64,000 nt of DNA from Vibrio gazogenes (GCF_023920225.1 NZ_CP092587.1:558001-622000); one strand, 5' to 3'. Numbered from the stretch's first letter, positions 17,140 through 27,455 are shown. The notes: generated from the letters alone by a model not told the origin. Translations and numbers: made by a program.

Positions 17140-17883
17140 TCAATATTTTATTGATTCGCTGATCCATTCTATCTTTGATACAAGTTTCATTTCATATTTG
17201 GAGAGTTCTGCTTTGTAGCACAGGACTTCCACGCCTTCCTTTTGAGCTTCTTCCAACAAACGTGAATATGTCGCGTCTATATGGAGGGCAGCCGATACTT
17301 TTTCAATCCCTGAGTGTAATACAGTAAATAAAAGTATGGCTCGTTTTCCATTTCGAGCAACCTCAATGAGTTCTCGAAGGTGTTTTTGTCCTCGAGTCGT
17401 GACCGCATCCGGGAAGTATCCCTGACCGGATGGCTTGGCATCTAGGGGAGAATACTCAAGTAACGTGACACTTTTCACTTCAATGTAGCAGTCCGGCCTA
17501 GAGTCGGCACTGAGGAGAATATCGATCCGACTGTTCTCCTGACCGTATTTCACTTCGGTACGTAAGGTGTCATATCCCTGAAGCTCTTCGATAATACCCG
17601 ACTCAATGGCTTCACAAGCCAGTGTATTGGCACGAATCGTATTGACACAAATCCGATGTCCGTGTGTTGTTTCCGTCAACTCCCAACTGAACGGATACTT
17701 GCGTTTGGGGTTGTCCGAACGCGAAAACCATACCGTGTCACCGGGCGTTGCACAGCCTGTCATCGCGCCTGTATTGGCGCAGTGGATAGTGGTGGTCGTG
17801 CCATCGGGCAATTGAATATCAGCCAGAAAACGTTTGTAACGTTTTAACAGGACAGCGGGACTTAACGGGGGAGCAAACTGCAT
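17140..17883 (-). CDS. sfsA: SfsA family protein (sugar fermentation stimulation)
   Basis: A 247-residue protein of the SfsA family, named for stimulating maltose metabolism in E. coli. It has a nuclease-like fold with an N-terminal OB-like part. Visible motifs are [12 protein letters not shown] near 12-23, [11 protein letters not shown] near 34-44, NSRIDILL and [12 protein letters not shown] near 132-143 (the ExK of a PD-(D/E)XK-like core) and [16 protein letters not shown] near 157-172. It is divergent from hrpB with only 55 bases between start codons. The precise biochemical role is still unclear, with DNA binding or nuclease activity suggested for the family. Confidence 0.95.
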   Translation of the reverse strand: MQFAPPLSPAVLLKRYKRFLADIQLPDGTTTTIHCANTGAMTGCATPGDTVWFSRSDNPKRKYPFSWELTETTHGHRICVNTIRANTLACEAIESGIIEELQGYDTLRTEVKYGQENSRIDILLSADSRPDCYIEVKSVTLLEYSPLDAKPSGQGYFPDAVTTRGQKHLRELIEVARNGKRAILLFTVLHSGIEKVSAALHIDATYSRLLEEAQKEGVEVLCYKAELSKYEMKLVSKIEWISESIKY

Positions 17884-17938
17884 TTATTCACGTTTTTTCG
17901 GTACAATCATTTTCTCATTTAATCACAAGGGTGATGTT

Positions 17939-20419
17939 TTGTCACAGTCGTCAGCGTTATCTCAGTTACCCATAGAAGCCGTCATGGCTGAATTACTGGC
18001 AGCGATTGCCGATTGTCCTCAGGTCATTTTGAAAGCACCACCCGGTGCCGGGAAATCCACAGGTTTGCCGCTTGCTTTACTTCAGCAAAACATCATTACC
18101 GGCAAAATGATTATGTTGGAACCACGTCGACTCGCAGCGCGGAATATTGCCAATTATCTGGCTTCACAATTGGGAGAGTCGGTTGGCGAAACCATTGGTC
18201 TTCGGGTGCGGGGCATGACTCAAGTGAGCGCTCATACACGACTTGAAATAGTGACCGAAGGTGTGATGACGCGGATGCTGCAACAAGATCCCGAGCTGAA
18301 AGGGATTGATTTACTGATATTTGATGAGTTTCATGAGCGAAACTTAGATGCGGACATCTCACTGGCACTGGCATTAGAAGTACAAGAAGCATTACGCGAC
18401 GATCTGAAATTACTGATTATGTCGGCCACGCTCGATGGCGCGGCTTTACAGGGCATATTGCCAGCGGCGGGTTACATTGAATCGACAGGGCGCAGTTATC
18501 CGGTCGAAGTGTATTATAAGACGCCCGCGGCCGGGGGACGGCTGATTGAAACCGCTGCGAAAGAAATTTCATCGCTGTTTTCACGTGAAACCGGCTCCAT
18601 GCTGGTCTTCTTGCCCGGGGCTGGCGAGATTCAACGTCTCGCCCAACAGCTTGACGGGCAATTGACGGAGGATGTGTTGGTATGTCCGCTTTATGGTCAG
18701 CTTTCCGTGTCCCAGCAACAGCAGGCGATTGCACCGGCACCGATAGGCAAACGAAAAGTCGTGTTGGCAACCAATATTGCTGAAACCAGTTTGACCATCG
18801 AAGGGATTCGCATGGTTGTCGATTGCGGGCTTGAACGACTTGCTCAATGGGATCCGAAAACGGGGATTAGCCGACTTGAGTCTGTGCGTATCTCACGAGC
18901 CTCGGCTGAACAGCGAGCCGGACGAGCCGGGCGGTTAGCGCCCGGTATTTGTCTGCGTCTTTACAGTGAGGAAATGTTAGCCCGACAGCCGGTGGCACAA
19001 CAGCCGGAGATCTTACGGGCTGACCTCACTTCGCTGGCAATGGAACTGGCACAGTGGGGATGCCGTTCACCCTCGGATTTACAGTGGTTAGATTGCCCGC
19101 CAGAACAGGCCCTCAAACAAGCGGAGTCGCTATTGGCTCGGCTGGGAGTGACTGATGATGGACGACTGACTGAGATAGGCAGTGCTATTTCACAGTTCGG
19201 GGTTGAGCCGCGGCACGGGGCAATGTTATGGCGTGCCAAACAGCATGGTGCATCTGTGGCTGCGACGGCAGTGATGTTAGTGGCGTTACTCGAAGAACCG
19301 CCAAGAGGAAACGCGAATCCTGATTTGCATTTTCAACTGAACTTAGTTGAAAGTGGTGCTTTGCCACGCAGCCAGTTTTACTTAAAACGTGCGAGGAAGC
19401 TATTCACGAAACTCGGGTATTCAGCACAACCGCTCAAGGTCTCTCATGAATGGGTCGCTCCTTTACTGGCAGCCGGTTTTCCCGACCGGATTGCATTATC
19501 GCGTGGTCAGTCTAGTCGTTACCGATTAGCCAATGGTCAGGGGGCGATGATGTTGCCGGATGAACCTCTGGCTGATGAAGCATTATTAGTCGTGGCTGAC
19601 ATTGTCAAAACGCAGCAGGGCGATAGTCGGATTTTTTCAGCGGTCCGTGCCGATCAAGCGATGTTGCAACAGGTACTCCCCCATCTGTTTACGTGGCGGG
19701 AATGGTTCGATTGGGATGATAATAAAGGACGACTGACCGCAGAAAAGCACCTGTGTTGTGGAAAGTTAGTACTGGAACGCCAGTCTTTAGGTGAACCTGA
19801 TGCCGATAAGGCTGCTGAAGCTTTGCTGAATGCAGTGGTGCGAAAAGGCTTATCGATTTTGCCGTGGAATCCGGCCGCACGGAACTTACTTGAGCGATCG
19901 CGATGTGCACGAGACTGGTTACCCGAGTTAGGTATTCCCGCAATGGATGATGAAACGTTGCTTAATGAAGCGGCGCAATGGCTACTGCCTTATATGACAG
20001 GGATGAAAACATTGAAGGCGTTAGCGCAGCTTGATTTAGTCGCAGCGCTTGAGGCGCGTATCGGGTGGGATGTGAAGCAACGACTCGACCATGCGTTGCC
20101 TACGCACTATGTGGTGCCGACGGGCTCACGCTATCCCATCCGTTATCAACAAGGACAAGCGCCGGCTCTGGCGGTGAAATTACAGGAGATGTTCGGAGAA
20201 CAGTCTTCTCCTCGGATTGCTCAGGGCCAAATTGCTTTAGTGCTTGAATTACTTTCACCGGCACAAAGGCCGTTGCAAATTACCCGTGATCTGGCGGCTT
20301 TCTGGCAAGGGGCCTACCGTGAAGTGCAGAAAGAGATGAAAGGACGATACCCCAAGCATCCCTGGCCGGATGATCCTGCCAACCACCAACCGACCAAAAA
20401 GATCAAAAAACAGCTGTAG
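17939..20419 (+). CDS. hrpB: ATP-dependent helicase HrpB
   Basis: DEAH/RHA-family RNA helicase-like protein of 826 residues. Walker A APPGAGKST lies near 33-41, the DEFHERN box II near 126-132, SATLDG near 155-160, and later motifs ATNIAETSLTIEG and QRAGRAGR near 278-330. A large C-terminal HrpB-specific region follows. The start is TTG at 17939, preceded by AAGGG about eight bases upstream; the first in-frame ATG lies 15 codons later and would cut into the conserved N-terminus. The cellular role of HrpB remains poorly defined. It is divergent from sfsA. Confidence 0.94.
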   Translation: MSQSSALSQLPIEAVMAELLAAIADCPQVILKAPPGAGKSTGLPLALLQQNIITGKMIMLEPRRLAARNIANYLASQLGESVGETIGLRVRGMTQVSAHTRLEIVTEGVMTRMLQQDPELKGIDLLIFDEFHERNLDADISLALALEVQEALRDDLKLLIMSATLDGAALQGILPAAGYIESTGRSYPVEVYYKTPAAGGRLIETAAKEISSLFSRETGSMLVFLPGAGEIQRLAQQLDGQLTEDVLVCPLYGQLSVSQQQQAIAPAPIGKRKVVLATNIAETSLTIEGIRMVVDCGLERLAQWDPKTGISRLESVRISRASAEQRAGRAGRLAPGICLRLYSEEMLARQPVAQQPEILRADLTSLAMELAQWGCRSPSDLQWLDCPPEQALKQAESLLARLGVTDDGRLTEIGSAISQFGVEPRHGAMLWRAKQHGASVAATAVMLVALLEEPPRGNANPDLHFQLNLVESGALPRSQFYLKRARKLFTKLGYSAQPLKVSHEWVAPLLAAGFPDRIALSRGQSSRYRLANGQGAMMLPDEPLADEALLVVADIVKTQQGDSRIFSAVRADQAMLQQVLPHLFTWREWFDWDDNKGRLTAEKHLCCGKLVLERQSLGEPDADKAAEALLNAVVRKGLSILPWNPAARNLLERSRCARDWLPELGIPAMDDETLLNEAAQWLLPYMTGMKTLKALAQLDLVAALEARIGWDVKQRLDHALPTHYVVPTGSRYPIRYQQGQAPALAVKLQEMFGEQSSPRIAQGQIALVLELLSPAQRPLQITRDLAAFWQGAYREVQKEMKGRYPKHPWPDDPANHQPTKKIKKQL

Positions 20420-20740
20420 CTATCGCTTTGTGGTGCCTCGCTGCATTGGTTGATAAATTTCAAGGTTTATTACCGGATGTTCTGCGGGGGCTTTGGGCTT
20501 ATTGCTGAAAGTGAGTGGTAAGTGTCAACGATGTCAATAAACGTGCCGTGGCTGTTAATATTGTGTCAAACCAAGCGGTTCAAATTGACATTAAACCATA
20601 GGCTTAGTACACAAGATGAACAATCTCCAACCATGTTCATGCTCCAATACATCAGGTAACATAACTGCGAACCGATGACATCGCAGCGAAAGTTGCGAAT
20701 CATCCAGAGCAGAGATAGAAACGAAGCGATAATTAATTCA
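20420..20740. other. Intergenic region hrpB-mrcB
   Basis: About 320 bases with no convincing gene, tRNA or strong terminator. An in-frame ATG at 20675 allows a longer PBP1b of 806 residues, so part of this stretch could be coding. I see no clear -35/-10 pair. Confidence 0.5.
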
Positions 20741-23095
20741 ATGAGTAGTCAAAAAAATCAGCAGAAGAGACGACGAACTGATCGTCGCGCATCCGAAACC
20801 AAAAAAGCGCAGAGTTCGAGTCACAAAACGGCCGCTAAACGCACTGGGTGGTTTAGTAAACTGTGGCGTATCGGATGGAAAGTCGGATTAACGCTTGCCA
20901 TTGTGATTGGGTTCTATGGGGTTTATCTGAATAGCCTCGTCAGTCAGAAATTCGAGGGCCAACTTTTTGATCTTCCGACCGTTGTCTATGCCCGAATTTT
21001 ATCGATGTCTCCCGGTGATGATATTAGTTTGGATGCGTTGCGGCATGAGTTGGATATTTTAAATTATCGCAAAGTGGCCCGGCCGCGTTATGCCGGAGAG
21101 TACTCGGCATCTTCAACCAAGATTGAATTGATTCGCCGTCCCTTTGAGTTTGCCGACGGGCCAGAACCGGATCGGCATGTGATGCTCTATTTTGACGATA
21201 ATGGTTTAACCCGGATTGAGTCGTTGGACAAACATCAGGATGTCGGTTTTTTACGTCTGGAACCGAAGATGCTAGGGATGCTGGAGAAAAACATTACCGA
21301 GCAGCGTTTATTTCTGCGCCGGGAGCAATTTCCGGAAGTGATGATTGATGCACTACTGGCGACGGAAGACCGGAATTTTTATCAGCATGAAGGGGTTTCG
21401 CCGTTTGCTATCCTCAGAGCTTTGGTGGCAAATGTGCGAGCAGGCCGGACGGTTCAGGGGGGCAGTACGCTGACTCAACAGTTGGCGAAGAATATTTTTC
21501 TCTCTAGCCAAAGAACCCTTGTGAGAAAGCTGCAAGAAGCCTATATGGCGCTCATCATTGATTACCGTTTCAGTAAAGATCGCATTCTTGAAGCCTATCT
21601 GAATGAAGTGTATTTGGGGCAGAATGGTGCTGAAGAAGTGCACGGTTTCGGTCTCGCATCCCGTTTATATTTCGGACAGCCATTACAAGAATTGAGAATT
21701 GATCAATTGGCGTTACTGGTCGGTATGGTGAAAGGACCATCCTATTACAATCCGGTTCGTTATCCTGAGCGTGCCAGAGAGCGGCGTGATCTCGTGCTGA
21801 AACTGATGATGCAACAAGATATCCTAACCGCAAGGCAGTATGCTCAGGCCGTTGAACGCCCGTTAGATATTCAGAAACATCCACATATTGCCAGACGTCA
21901 GCCTGCTTATTTTCAGCAGTTGGCGATTGAATTGAAAGATAAAGTGGGTGATCGGTTTAAATCCGACAAAGGGTTGAGAGTCTTTACCACCTTGGATCCG
22001 GTCTCTCAGTCCGAGCTCGAAGATGCAGTACAAAAGAAAGTCCCGCAGTTGGGTAAAGGTTTGGAGGCTGCGGCGATTGCGGTGGATCGTCAGAGTGGTG
22101 AAATCCGGGCAATGGTCGGTGGGGTTCGGATCGGGTTCGATGGCTTCAATCGTGTGTTGAATGGCCAACGGCAAATCGGGTCGCTGGTGAAACCTGCAAT
22201 TTATCTGACCGCATTGAACGATCCGGACAAATATAATCTGGCGACGACACTGGATGATCAGCCGATTCGTTTGAAATCGGATCGGGGAGACATCTGGACA
22301 CCACAGAATTTTGATCATCAGTTCCGTGGCAACGTCCCGCTGTTTCTGGCATTGGCAAAATCCATCAACATTCCAACGATTAAGTTGGGGATGTCGCTGG
22401 GGATTCCCCAAGTGAGTGATATGCTGGTGGCTCTCGGTGTTGACGGACAAGAAATTCGTCCGGTGCCTTCGATGTTTTTAGGCTCGTTTTCACTCACTCC
22501 GATTGAAGTGGCACAAATGTATCAGACGCTCACCAACTCCGGCAGACGATCCAAGCTCTCGGCATTACGTTCGGTGATTGATCTGGACGGTAATGTCTTG
22601 TATCAGTCGATTCCGAAAAGTACGCAGGCCGTCTCACAGCAGGCTGCTTGGTTAACAACCTACGCGATGAAGCGGGGCGTGATTGAAGGAACCGGTCGGT
22701 ATCTGCACAATCGTTTTTCCTGGGCGATGCTTGCCGGTAAAACCGGCACCAGTAATGACTATCGGGATAGCTGGTTCGTGGGTGTCGATGGACGTGAAGT
22801 GACCACTATCTGGGTTGGCCGGGATGACAATAAACCAACTGGATTAACGGGGGCGAGCGGGGCTTTACGTGTGTATGCCAATTATCTGCAAAAACGAGTA
22901 CCGAAGGTCTTGCATTTGCCATGGCCGCAGGGCATTACCATGATTGGGTTTGATAAAGACCGTCGTGGTGCGCTCAGTCTCGACTGTGATAATAAATTCA
23001 AACTCCCGGTATGGGATGCGAACCACACATGGAAACAGCGGTGTGAAGAGAGTGATAAACCATTACGTTGGCTGAGAAAGATTTTCGAATGGTAG
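20741..23095 (+). CDS. mrcB: Bifunctional penicillin-binding protein 1B (glycosyltransferase/transpeptidase)
   Basis: Class A PBP that polymerises and cross-links peptidoglycan at the inner membrane. From ATG 20741 it is 784 residues: a basic cytoplasmic tail (KNQQKRRRTDRRASE), a single transmembrane helix near 50-70 (VGLTLAIVIGFYGVYL), a UB2H-type domain near 80-175, a GT51 domain with ATEDRNFYQHEG near 206-217 and GGSTLTQQLAKN, and a transpeptidase with SLVK near 480, KSINIPT (SxN) and GKTGTSNDYRDSWFVG near 666-681. ATG 20675 is also in frame and would add 22 residues; neither start has a strong ribosome site. PBP1b with its LpoB-type activator supports wall growth. Confidence 0.94.
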   Translation: MSSQKNQQKRRRTDRRASETKKAQSSSHKTAAKRTGWFSKLWRIGWKVGLTLAIVIGFYGVYLNSLVSQKFEGQLFDLPTVVYARILSMSPGDDISLDALRHELDILNYRKVARPRYAGEYSASSTKIELIRRPFEFADGPEPDRHVMLYFDDNGLTRIESLDKHQDVGFLRLEPKMLGMLEKNITEQRLFLRREQFPEVMIDALLATEDRNFYQHEGVSPFAILRALVANVRAGRTVQGGSTLTQQLAKNIFLSSQRTLVRKLQEAYMALIIDYRFSKDRILEAYLNEVYLGQNGAEEVHGFGLASRLYFGQPLQELRIDQLALLVGMVKGPSYYNPVRYPERARERRDLVLKLMMQQDILTARQYAQAVERPLDIQKHPHIARRQPAYFQQLAIELKDKVGDRFKSDKGLRVFTTLDPVSQSELEDAVQKKVPQLGKGLEAAAIAVDRQSGEIRAMVGGVRIGFDGFNRVLNGQRQIGSLVKPAIYLTALNDPDKYNLATTLDDQPIRLKSDRGDIWTPQNFDHQFRGNVPLFLALAKSINIPTIKLGMSLGIPQVSDMLVALGVDGQEIRPVPSMFLGSFSLTPIEVAQMYQTLTNSGRRSKLSALRSVIDLDGNVLYQSIPKSTQAVSQQAAWLTTYAMKRGVIEGTGRYLHNRFSWAMLAGKTGTSNDYRDSWFVGVDGREVTTIWVGRDDNKPTGLTGASGALRVYANYLQKRVPKVLHLPWPQGITMIGFDKDRRGALSLDCDNKFKLPVWDANHTWKQRCEESDKPLRWLRKIFEW

Positions 23096-23156
23096 TGTTT
23101 TCATAAACGGCTATTGAGTGGTGGTCAGTACAGGCGCAGTATTGACCTCATGATAC

Positions 23157-23203
23157 ACGGCTGGAAAGACCATTTATCATCGGTTTTTTCAGCCGTAATT
23201 TTT
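23157..23203 (+). terminator. Rho-independent terminator of mrcB
   Basis: A 15-bp stem (23157-23171 with 23182-23196, two G-U pairs) and a 10-base loop is followed by AATTTTTG. It lies 60 bases after mrcB. The remainder of the 349-base gap to acnB has the acnB promoter region and no gene. Confidence 0.7.
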
Positions 23204-23287
23204 GTGTGGCGAGATGTTTTTGGGTTTGGCTTGAAACTACCGTGAAAAGTTTCGTCGGAAGTTGTTGCGTGGGTCAAAGAGTATACA

Positions 23288-23316
23288 TTTCCATTTATAT
23301 GTAAGTTTGCTATTCT
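23288..23316 (+). promoter_or_regulatory. Candidate sigma70 promoter for acnB
   Basis: TTTCCA (23288-23293) and TATTCT (23311-23316) are separated by 17 bases, giving a leader of about 120 bases ahead of the acnB GTG. Matches are moderate. Confidence 0.4.
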
Positions 23317-23444
23317 GCATCAACCGTTTGGCCTCCTCGGCTAAGATAATTTGAGTTTGTCTCTGCACGGAGTGCCAAGTTTCCAAGGACGTTCGTTCCT
23401 ATAGCTATAATAAAGTGAATGAACCGCAATGAGAGGAAAAAGTC

Positions 23445-26045
23445 GTGCTTGAAGCCTATCGTAAACACGTCGAAGAGCGTGCCGCAGAAGGAGTTGTTCC
23501 TAAACCTCTGGATGCTGAACAAGTTTCTGGTCTGGTTGAGTTATTAAAGTCTCCTCCGCAAGGAGAAGAAGCATTCATTCTTGATCTGCTTGAAAATCGT
23601 ATTCCCCCTGGTGTTGATGAAGCTGCTTATGTCAAAGCTGGTTTTCTTGCTGCTGTGGCAAAAGGAGAAGTGACCTCTCCGTTGATTGATCGAGTCAAAG
23701 CAACTGAGCTGCTGGGAACGATGCAAGGTGGATACAACATCGAACCACTGGTTTCTTTTCTTGATGATGAAATATTAGCCCCTACAGCTGCGAAGGCTTT
23801 ATCTCATACGCTGTTGATGTTTGATGCTTTCTATGATGTCGAAGAAAAAGCCAAAGCAGGAAATACCCATGCTCAACAGGTACTTCAATCTTGGGCTGAT
23901 GCCGAGTGGTTCTTGTCGAAAGAAAGTATGCCTGAAAAGGTAACCTTGACTGTATTTAAAGTGACCGGAGAGACCAATACTGATGATTTGTCTCCGGCAC
24001 AAGATGCATGGTCTCGCCCTGATATTCCTGTTCATGCTTTAGCAATGCTCAAAAATGAGCGTGAAGGCATTGAACCCGATGATGTTGGGAAAGTCGGCCC
24101 CGTCAAACAAATGGAAGCGCTGTTGAAAGATAAAGGACATCCACTGGTTTATGTCGGTGATGTCGTCGGGACGGGTTCCTCAAGGAAGTCGGCAACGAAC
24201 TCAGTGCTATGGTTTATGGGCGAAGACATTCCTTATGTACCGAACAAACGTGCGGGTGGTTATGTCCTCGGTGGTAAAATTGCACCGATTTTCTTTAACA
24301 CCATGGAAGATGCGGGCGCATTGCCGATCGAAGTGGATGTCTCCAAGCTCAATATGGGCGATGTGATCGATATCTACCCCTATGAAGGCAAAGTTTGTGA
24401 ACACGGTACCGATAAGGTGTTGGCTGAGTTCAAACTGAAAACAAATGTTCTGATTGATGAAGTGCGTGCCGGTGGCCGGATTCCACTCATTATCGGCCGT
24501 GGTTTAACCGAGAAAGCACGTGAATCCCTTGGTCTTGAAGTGTCAGATGTTTTCCGTCGTCCTTCACCGGTGAAAGACAGCGGCAAAGGCTTTACTCTGG
24601 CTCAGAAAATGGTTGGTAAAGCCTGCGGTGTTGAGGGCGTTCGCCCCGGTACTTACTGTGAACCAAAAATGACGACTGTGGGATCGCAAGATACCACCGG
24701 TCCAATGACGCGCGATGAACTGAAAGATTTGGCGTGTCTCGGCTTCTCGGCTGACTTGGTGATGCAGTCATTCTGTCACACTTCGGCTTATCCGAAGCCT
24801 GTGGATGTAAATACGCACCACACGTTACCTGATTTTATTATGAATCGCGGCGGCGTATCTCTCCGTCCGGGCGATGGTATCATCCACTCATGGCTCAACC
24901 GTATGTTGTTGCCGGATACAGTCGGAACCGGTGGTGATTCACATACCCGTTTCCCTCTGGGTATCTCTTTCCCGGCAGGGTCTGGTTTGGTGGCGTTTGC
25001 TGCTGCAACGGGTGTTATGCCGTTGGATATGCCTGAATCGGTCTTGGTGCGTTTTAAAGGTAAAATGAAGCCGGGAATCACGCTGCGTGATTTGGTTCAT
25101 GCGATTCCTTATTTTGCGATTCAAGATGGTCTGCTCACGGTTGCGAAATCAGGTAAGATCAATGAATTCTCAGGCCGGATCCTCGAAATTGAAGGGTTGG
25201 AGCATTTAACTGTTGAGCAAGCGTTTGAGTTGTCTGATGCTTCAGCTGAACGGAGTGCTGCGGGTTGTACGGTTAAACTGTCTCAAGAGTCGATTGAAGA
25301 ATATCTGCAATCGAACATTGTGATGCTTAAATGGATGGCTTCTGAAGGTTATGGTGATGTGCGGACGATCGAGCGTCGTGTGCGTGCTATGCAAGAATGG
25401 CTGGATAAGCCAGAGATGATGCATGCTGACGACAATGCTGATTATGCACATGTGCTGGAAATCGATTTAGACGATATCAATGAGCCGATTTTGTGTGCAC
25501 CAAACGATCCGGATGACGCCCGCTTACTGTCAGAAGTGCAAGGCACACCGATTGATGAAGTCTTTATCGGTTCTTGTATGACGAACATTGGCCATTTCCG
25601 TGCCGCGGGTAAACTGCTGGATAATTACTCTGGTCAGTTAGAAACACGCTTGTGGGTAGCTCCGCCAACCAAAATGGATAAAGACCAACTGGTTGAAGAA
25701 GGCTATTACGGTATTTTTGGCCGTGCCGGAGTTCGAATCGAAACGCCTGGGTGCTCTCTGTGTATGGGTAACCAAGCCCGGGTTGCTGATAAATCAACGG
25801 TGATGTCTACCTCAACCCGTAACTTCCCGAACCGCCTTGGTGCTGGTGCGAATGTTTTCCTTGCGTCTGCGGAGCTGTCAGCCGTTGGTGCAATATTGGG
25901 ACGCATTCCAACCACGCAAGAGTACCTTGAGTACGCTGCGAAAATCGATGCGACGGCTGCGGATACCTATCGTTATCTGAACTTCCATAAGATGAATCAG
26001 TATACCGAAAAAGCAGACACTGTGATTTTCCAAGAGCCTGCATAA
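23445..26045 (+). CDS. acnB: Bifunctional aconitate hydratase 2 / 2-methylisocitrate dehydratase
   Basis: Main TCA-cycle aconitase, interconverting citrate and isocitrate; AcnB also dehydrates 2-methylcitrate-pathway intermediates and can bind mRNA when its cluster is lost. The 866-residue protein begins with the HEAT-like domain ([21 protein letters not shown]), then the swivel domain (residues 165-380) placed N-terminally as in AcnB, then the catalytic domains. The [4Fe-4S] ligands are a Cys in [13 protein letters not shown] (about 712) and the pair in CSLCMGNQA (about 771-774). The start is GTG at 23445 with GAGAGG upstream, giving the E. coli-like N-terminus. yacL follows in many gammaproteobacteria; here an IS200 copy lies between them. 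Confidence 0.97.
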   Translation: MLEAYRKHVEERAAEGVVPKPLDAEQVSGLVELLKSPPQGEEAFILDLLENRIPPGVDEAAYVKAGFLAAVAKGEVTSPLIDRVKATELLGTMQGGYNIEPLVSFLDDEILAPTAAKALSHTLLMFDAFYDVEEKAKAGNTHAQQVLQSWADAEWFLSKESMPEKVTLTVFKVTGETNTDDLSPAQDAWSRPDIPVHALAMLKNEREGIEPDDVGKVGPVKQMEALLKDKGHPLVYVGDVVGTGSSRKSATNSVLWFMGEDIPYVPNKRAGGYVLGGKIAPIFFNTMEDAGALPIEVDVSKLNMGDVIDIYPYEGKVCEHGTDKVLAEFKLKTNVLIDEVRAGGRIPLIIGRGLTEKARESLGLEVSDVFRRPSPVKDSGKGFTLAQKMVGKACGVEGVRPGTYCEPKMTTVGSQDTTGPMTRDELKDLACLGFSADLVMQSFCHTSAYPKPVDVNTHHTLPDFIMNRGGVSLRPGDGIIHSWLNRMLLPDTVGTGGDSHTRFPLGISFPAGSGLVAFAAATGVMPLDMPESVLVRFKGKMKPGITLRDLVHAIPYFAIQDGLLTVAKSGKINEFSGRILEIEGLEHLTVEQAFELSDASAERSAAGCTVKLSQESIEEYLQSNIVMLKWMASEGYGDVRTIERRVRAMQEWLDKPEMMHADDNADYAHVLEIDLDDINEPILCAPNDPDDARLLSEVQGTPIDEVFIGSCMTNIGHFRAAGKLLDNYSGQLETRLWVAPPTKMDKDQLVEEGYYGIFGRAGVRIETPGCSLCMGNQARVADKSTVMSTSTRNFPNRLGAGANVFLASAELSAVGAILGRIPTTQEYLEYAAKIDATAADTYRYLNFHKMNQYTEKADTVIFQEPA

Positions 26046-26070
26046 GTTCTGGTGCTGTTGAATTGAGATC

Positions 26071-26097
26071 AATCCCTCCGTATGGAGGGATTTTTTT
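26071..26097 (+). terminator. Rho-independent terminator of acnB
   Basis: A 9-bp stem, AATCCCTCC (26071-26079) with GGAGGGATT (26084-26092), and loop GTAT, runs into seven T residues. It lies just before the IS200 left end. Confidence 0.9.
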
Positions 26098-26164
26098 GTA
26101 TAGAGAAAACCCCCAGCTAGGCTGGGGGTTCCGTAAAGCTTACAGCTATAAGTCAGTTATATAA

Positions 26165-26233
26165 CCCCTTTCAATTTGATAAAAACGTCTTGTGGTCTGG
26201 CAACTACAAGAGTTAATTAAGAATTGAAAGGGG
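26165..26233 (+). promoter_or_regulatory. IS200 internal inverted repeat masking the tnpA ribosome site
   Basis: CCCCTTTCAATT (26165-26176) pairs perfectly with AATTGAAAGGGG (26222-26233). The right arm contains the GAAAGGGG ribosome-binding sequence of tnpA (ATG at 26240). IS200 is known to repress its transposase by such a stem, so this regulatory structure is still intact even though the gene is broken. Confidence 0.75.
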
Positions 26234-26239
26234 GTCCCA

Positions 26240-26703
26240 ATGGGGGACGAAAAGAGCTTAGCGCACACGCGCTGGAACTGTAAATACCACATAGTCTTTG
26301 CACCGAAATATAGAAGGCAAGTGTTCTACGGAGAAAAACGTAGAGCAATAGGTGAAATATTGAGGAAACTATGTGAATGGAAAAATGTGAACATTCTTGA
26401 AGTGTGGAATGTTGCGCGAATCATATCCACATGCTTTTAGAAATACCGCCCAAAATGAGTGTTTCAGGGTTTATGGGGTATTTGAAAGGTAAAAGTAGCC
26501 TAATGCTTTATGAACGATTCGGGGATTTGAAGTTTAAATATAGAAATCGAGAATTTTGGTGCCGAGGTTATTATGTAGATACGGTAGGTAAGAATACGAG
26601 CAAGATACAAAATTACATCAAGCACCAACTAGAGCAGGATAAAATGGGAGAGCAATTGTCGATCCCGTATTCAGGTAGCCCGTTTACGGGCCGCAGGAAT
26701 TAG
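26240..26703 (+). pseudogene. tnpA: IS200-like transposase TnpA, frameshifted
   Basis: Y1 HUH transposase normally of about 150 residues. Residues 1-54 read normally from ATG 26240 (RWNCKYHIVFAPKYRRQVF), but at TGTG (26403-26406) the frame shifts and stops at 26440. The rest continues in another frame to TAG 26703, with the HUH motif in NHIHMLLEIPP and the catalytic-type Tyr in CRGYYVDTVGKNTS. Removing one TG restores one continuous reading frame, EVECCANHIHM. The simplest explanation is a two-base duplication that killed the gene. A programmed frameshift is unlikely because IS200 TnpA is normally one uninterrupted frame and no slippery sequence is seen. Confidence 0.88.
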
Positions 26704-26966
26704 TCATATGCAAATGTCAGATCACTACGCGCCTGCTAGGGCGCAGCCAGTAGGAGAGCCTTATAGGCGCATATGAAAAACCACCGGCTATGCCGGTGGA
26801 TACTTTTTATCAGAAATTTCTTTCTCTTATATTCTATTTTGATGCCTAGCTGAGCGAATCGTCTGTGAACAATGATGCGGATGCAGGAGGACAGGTACCT
26901 GTATCTGATGCGACTTCCGTATATACTAGGTGTTGGTTTGACTGTATCTCGATGAATCTCGGTATT

Positions 26967-27335
26967 ATGGAATTTGAATTTAGAAAAAATATTTTATTAG
27001 GTGAGTATTACGCTGCATTTAATATGGAGCACGCAGTTATTTCTCGTTTTCTTGAAGATGAAATAAACGCGGAGCGCACAATGATTGAGCAGATTTTACA
27101 ATTGCTGCAATCCGCATATCAAGATGATCTCACTGAACAAGTCTGGTTTGGCAGAGAGATATCACTCAAGATTCTGGAAGGTGAAGTGACGATTTTTGAA
27201 AATACCCTGACACACGCCAATCATCATGATTTTGAAGATGAATTTGAGTTATATGAGAGTGAAAGTATCGCGACTTGTGGTCTCGATGATTTCGAATCGA
27301 TGCTTATGCAATGGCAACAGTTTACGCAAAATTAA
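26967..27335 (+). CDS. yacL: YacL family protein (UPF0231)
   Basis: Small acidic protein of 122 residues in the UPF0231/YacL family, whose function is unknown. The start at 26967 gives MEFEFRKNILLGEYYAAFNM, aligning with E. coli YacL; the frame is open upstream to 26865, but those residues are not in the family and run into sequence next to the IS. Conserved late features are YESESIATCGLDDFESML near 95-112. In E. coli yacL follows acnB directly, and the pair is retained here apart from the inserted IS200. The ribosome-binding site is weak. The IS may have changed how this gene is expressed if it once depended on read-through from acnB. Confidence 0.85.
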   Translation: MEFEFRKNILLGEYYAAFNMEHAVISRFLEDEINAERTMIEQILQLLQSAYQDDLTEQVWFGREISLKILEGEVTIFENTLTHANHHDFEDEFELYESESIATCGLDDFESMLMQWQQFTQN

Positions 27336-27385
27336 TTATCTTCAGCCCACACCAATCGTTTTATCCCGAAACAAATCATTTCACT

Positions 27386-27403
27386 TTGCACAACTGTGGT
27401 GAA
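27386..27403 (+). promoter_or_regulatory. NtrC-like binding site, distal
   Basis: TTGCACAACTGTGGTGAA resembles the NtrC consensus TGCACC-N5-GGTGCA (dyad TGCAC...GGTGAA). It lies about 120 bp upstream of the predicted sigma54 promoter, and its centre is about 52 bp, close to five helical turns, from the second site. Confidence 0.55.
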
Positions 27404-27436
27404 CTTTTCGAAACCCGCTTTATTTTTGTGAAACCG

Positions 27437-27455
27437 TTGCACCATATTGATGCGA
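27437..27455 (+). promoter_or_regulatory. NtrC-like binding site, proximal
   Basis: TTGCACCATATTGATGCGA keeps the TGCACCA half-site fully, with a weaker GATGCGA right half. It lies about 70 bp upstream of the sigma54 element, a usual enhancer distance. Confidence 0.55.

Larger units (their letters stand above)
26106..26810 (+). mobile_element. IS200-type insertion sequence (IS200/IS605 family), inactive transposase
   Basis: About 0.7 kb, the usual IS200 size, between acnB and yacL. It has no terminal inverted repeats but has subterminal hairpins, as the family uses for single-strand transposition. The left hairpin is AACCCCCAGC/GCTGGGGGTT (26108-26130, loop TAG) and the right hairpin CCACCGGC/GCCGGTGG (26781-26799, loop TAT). 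A single tnpA frame runs between them but is frameshifted. Exact ends are uncertain by several bases because IS200 makes no target duplication. The element can move only if a relative supplies TnpA in trans. Confidence 0.85.

Noticed and set aside
21863..22450. 195-codon open frame on the minus strand inside mrcB
   Set aside because: It lies fully within the transpeptidase part of PBP1b on the other strand, has no ribosome site or recognisable domain, and is a by-product of codon use.
26240..26703. Programmed frameshift in IS200 TnpA
   Set aside because: IS200 TnpA is normally a single frame, no slippery heptamer is seen, and a simple TG duplication explains the break.
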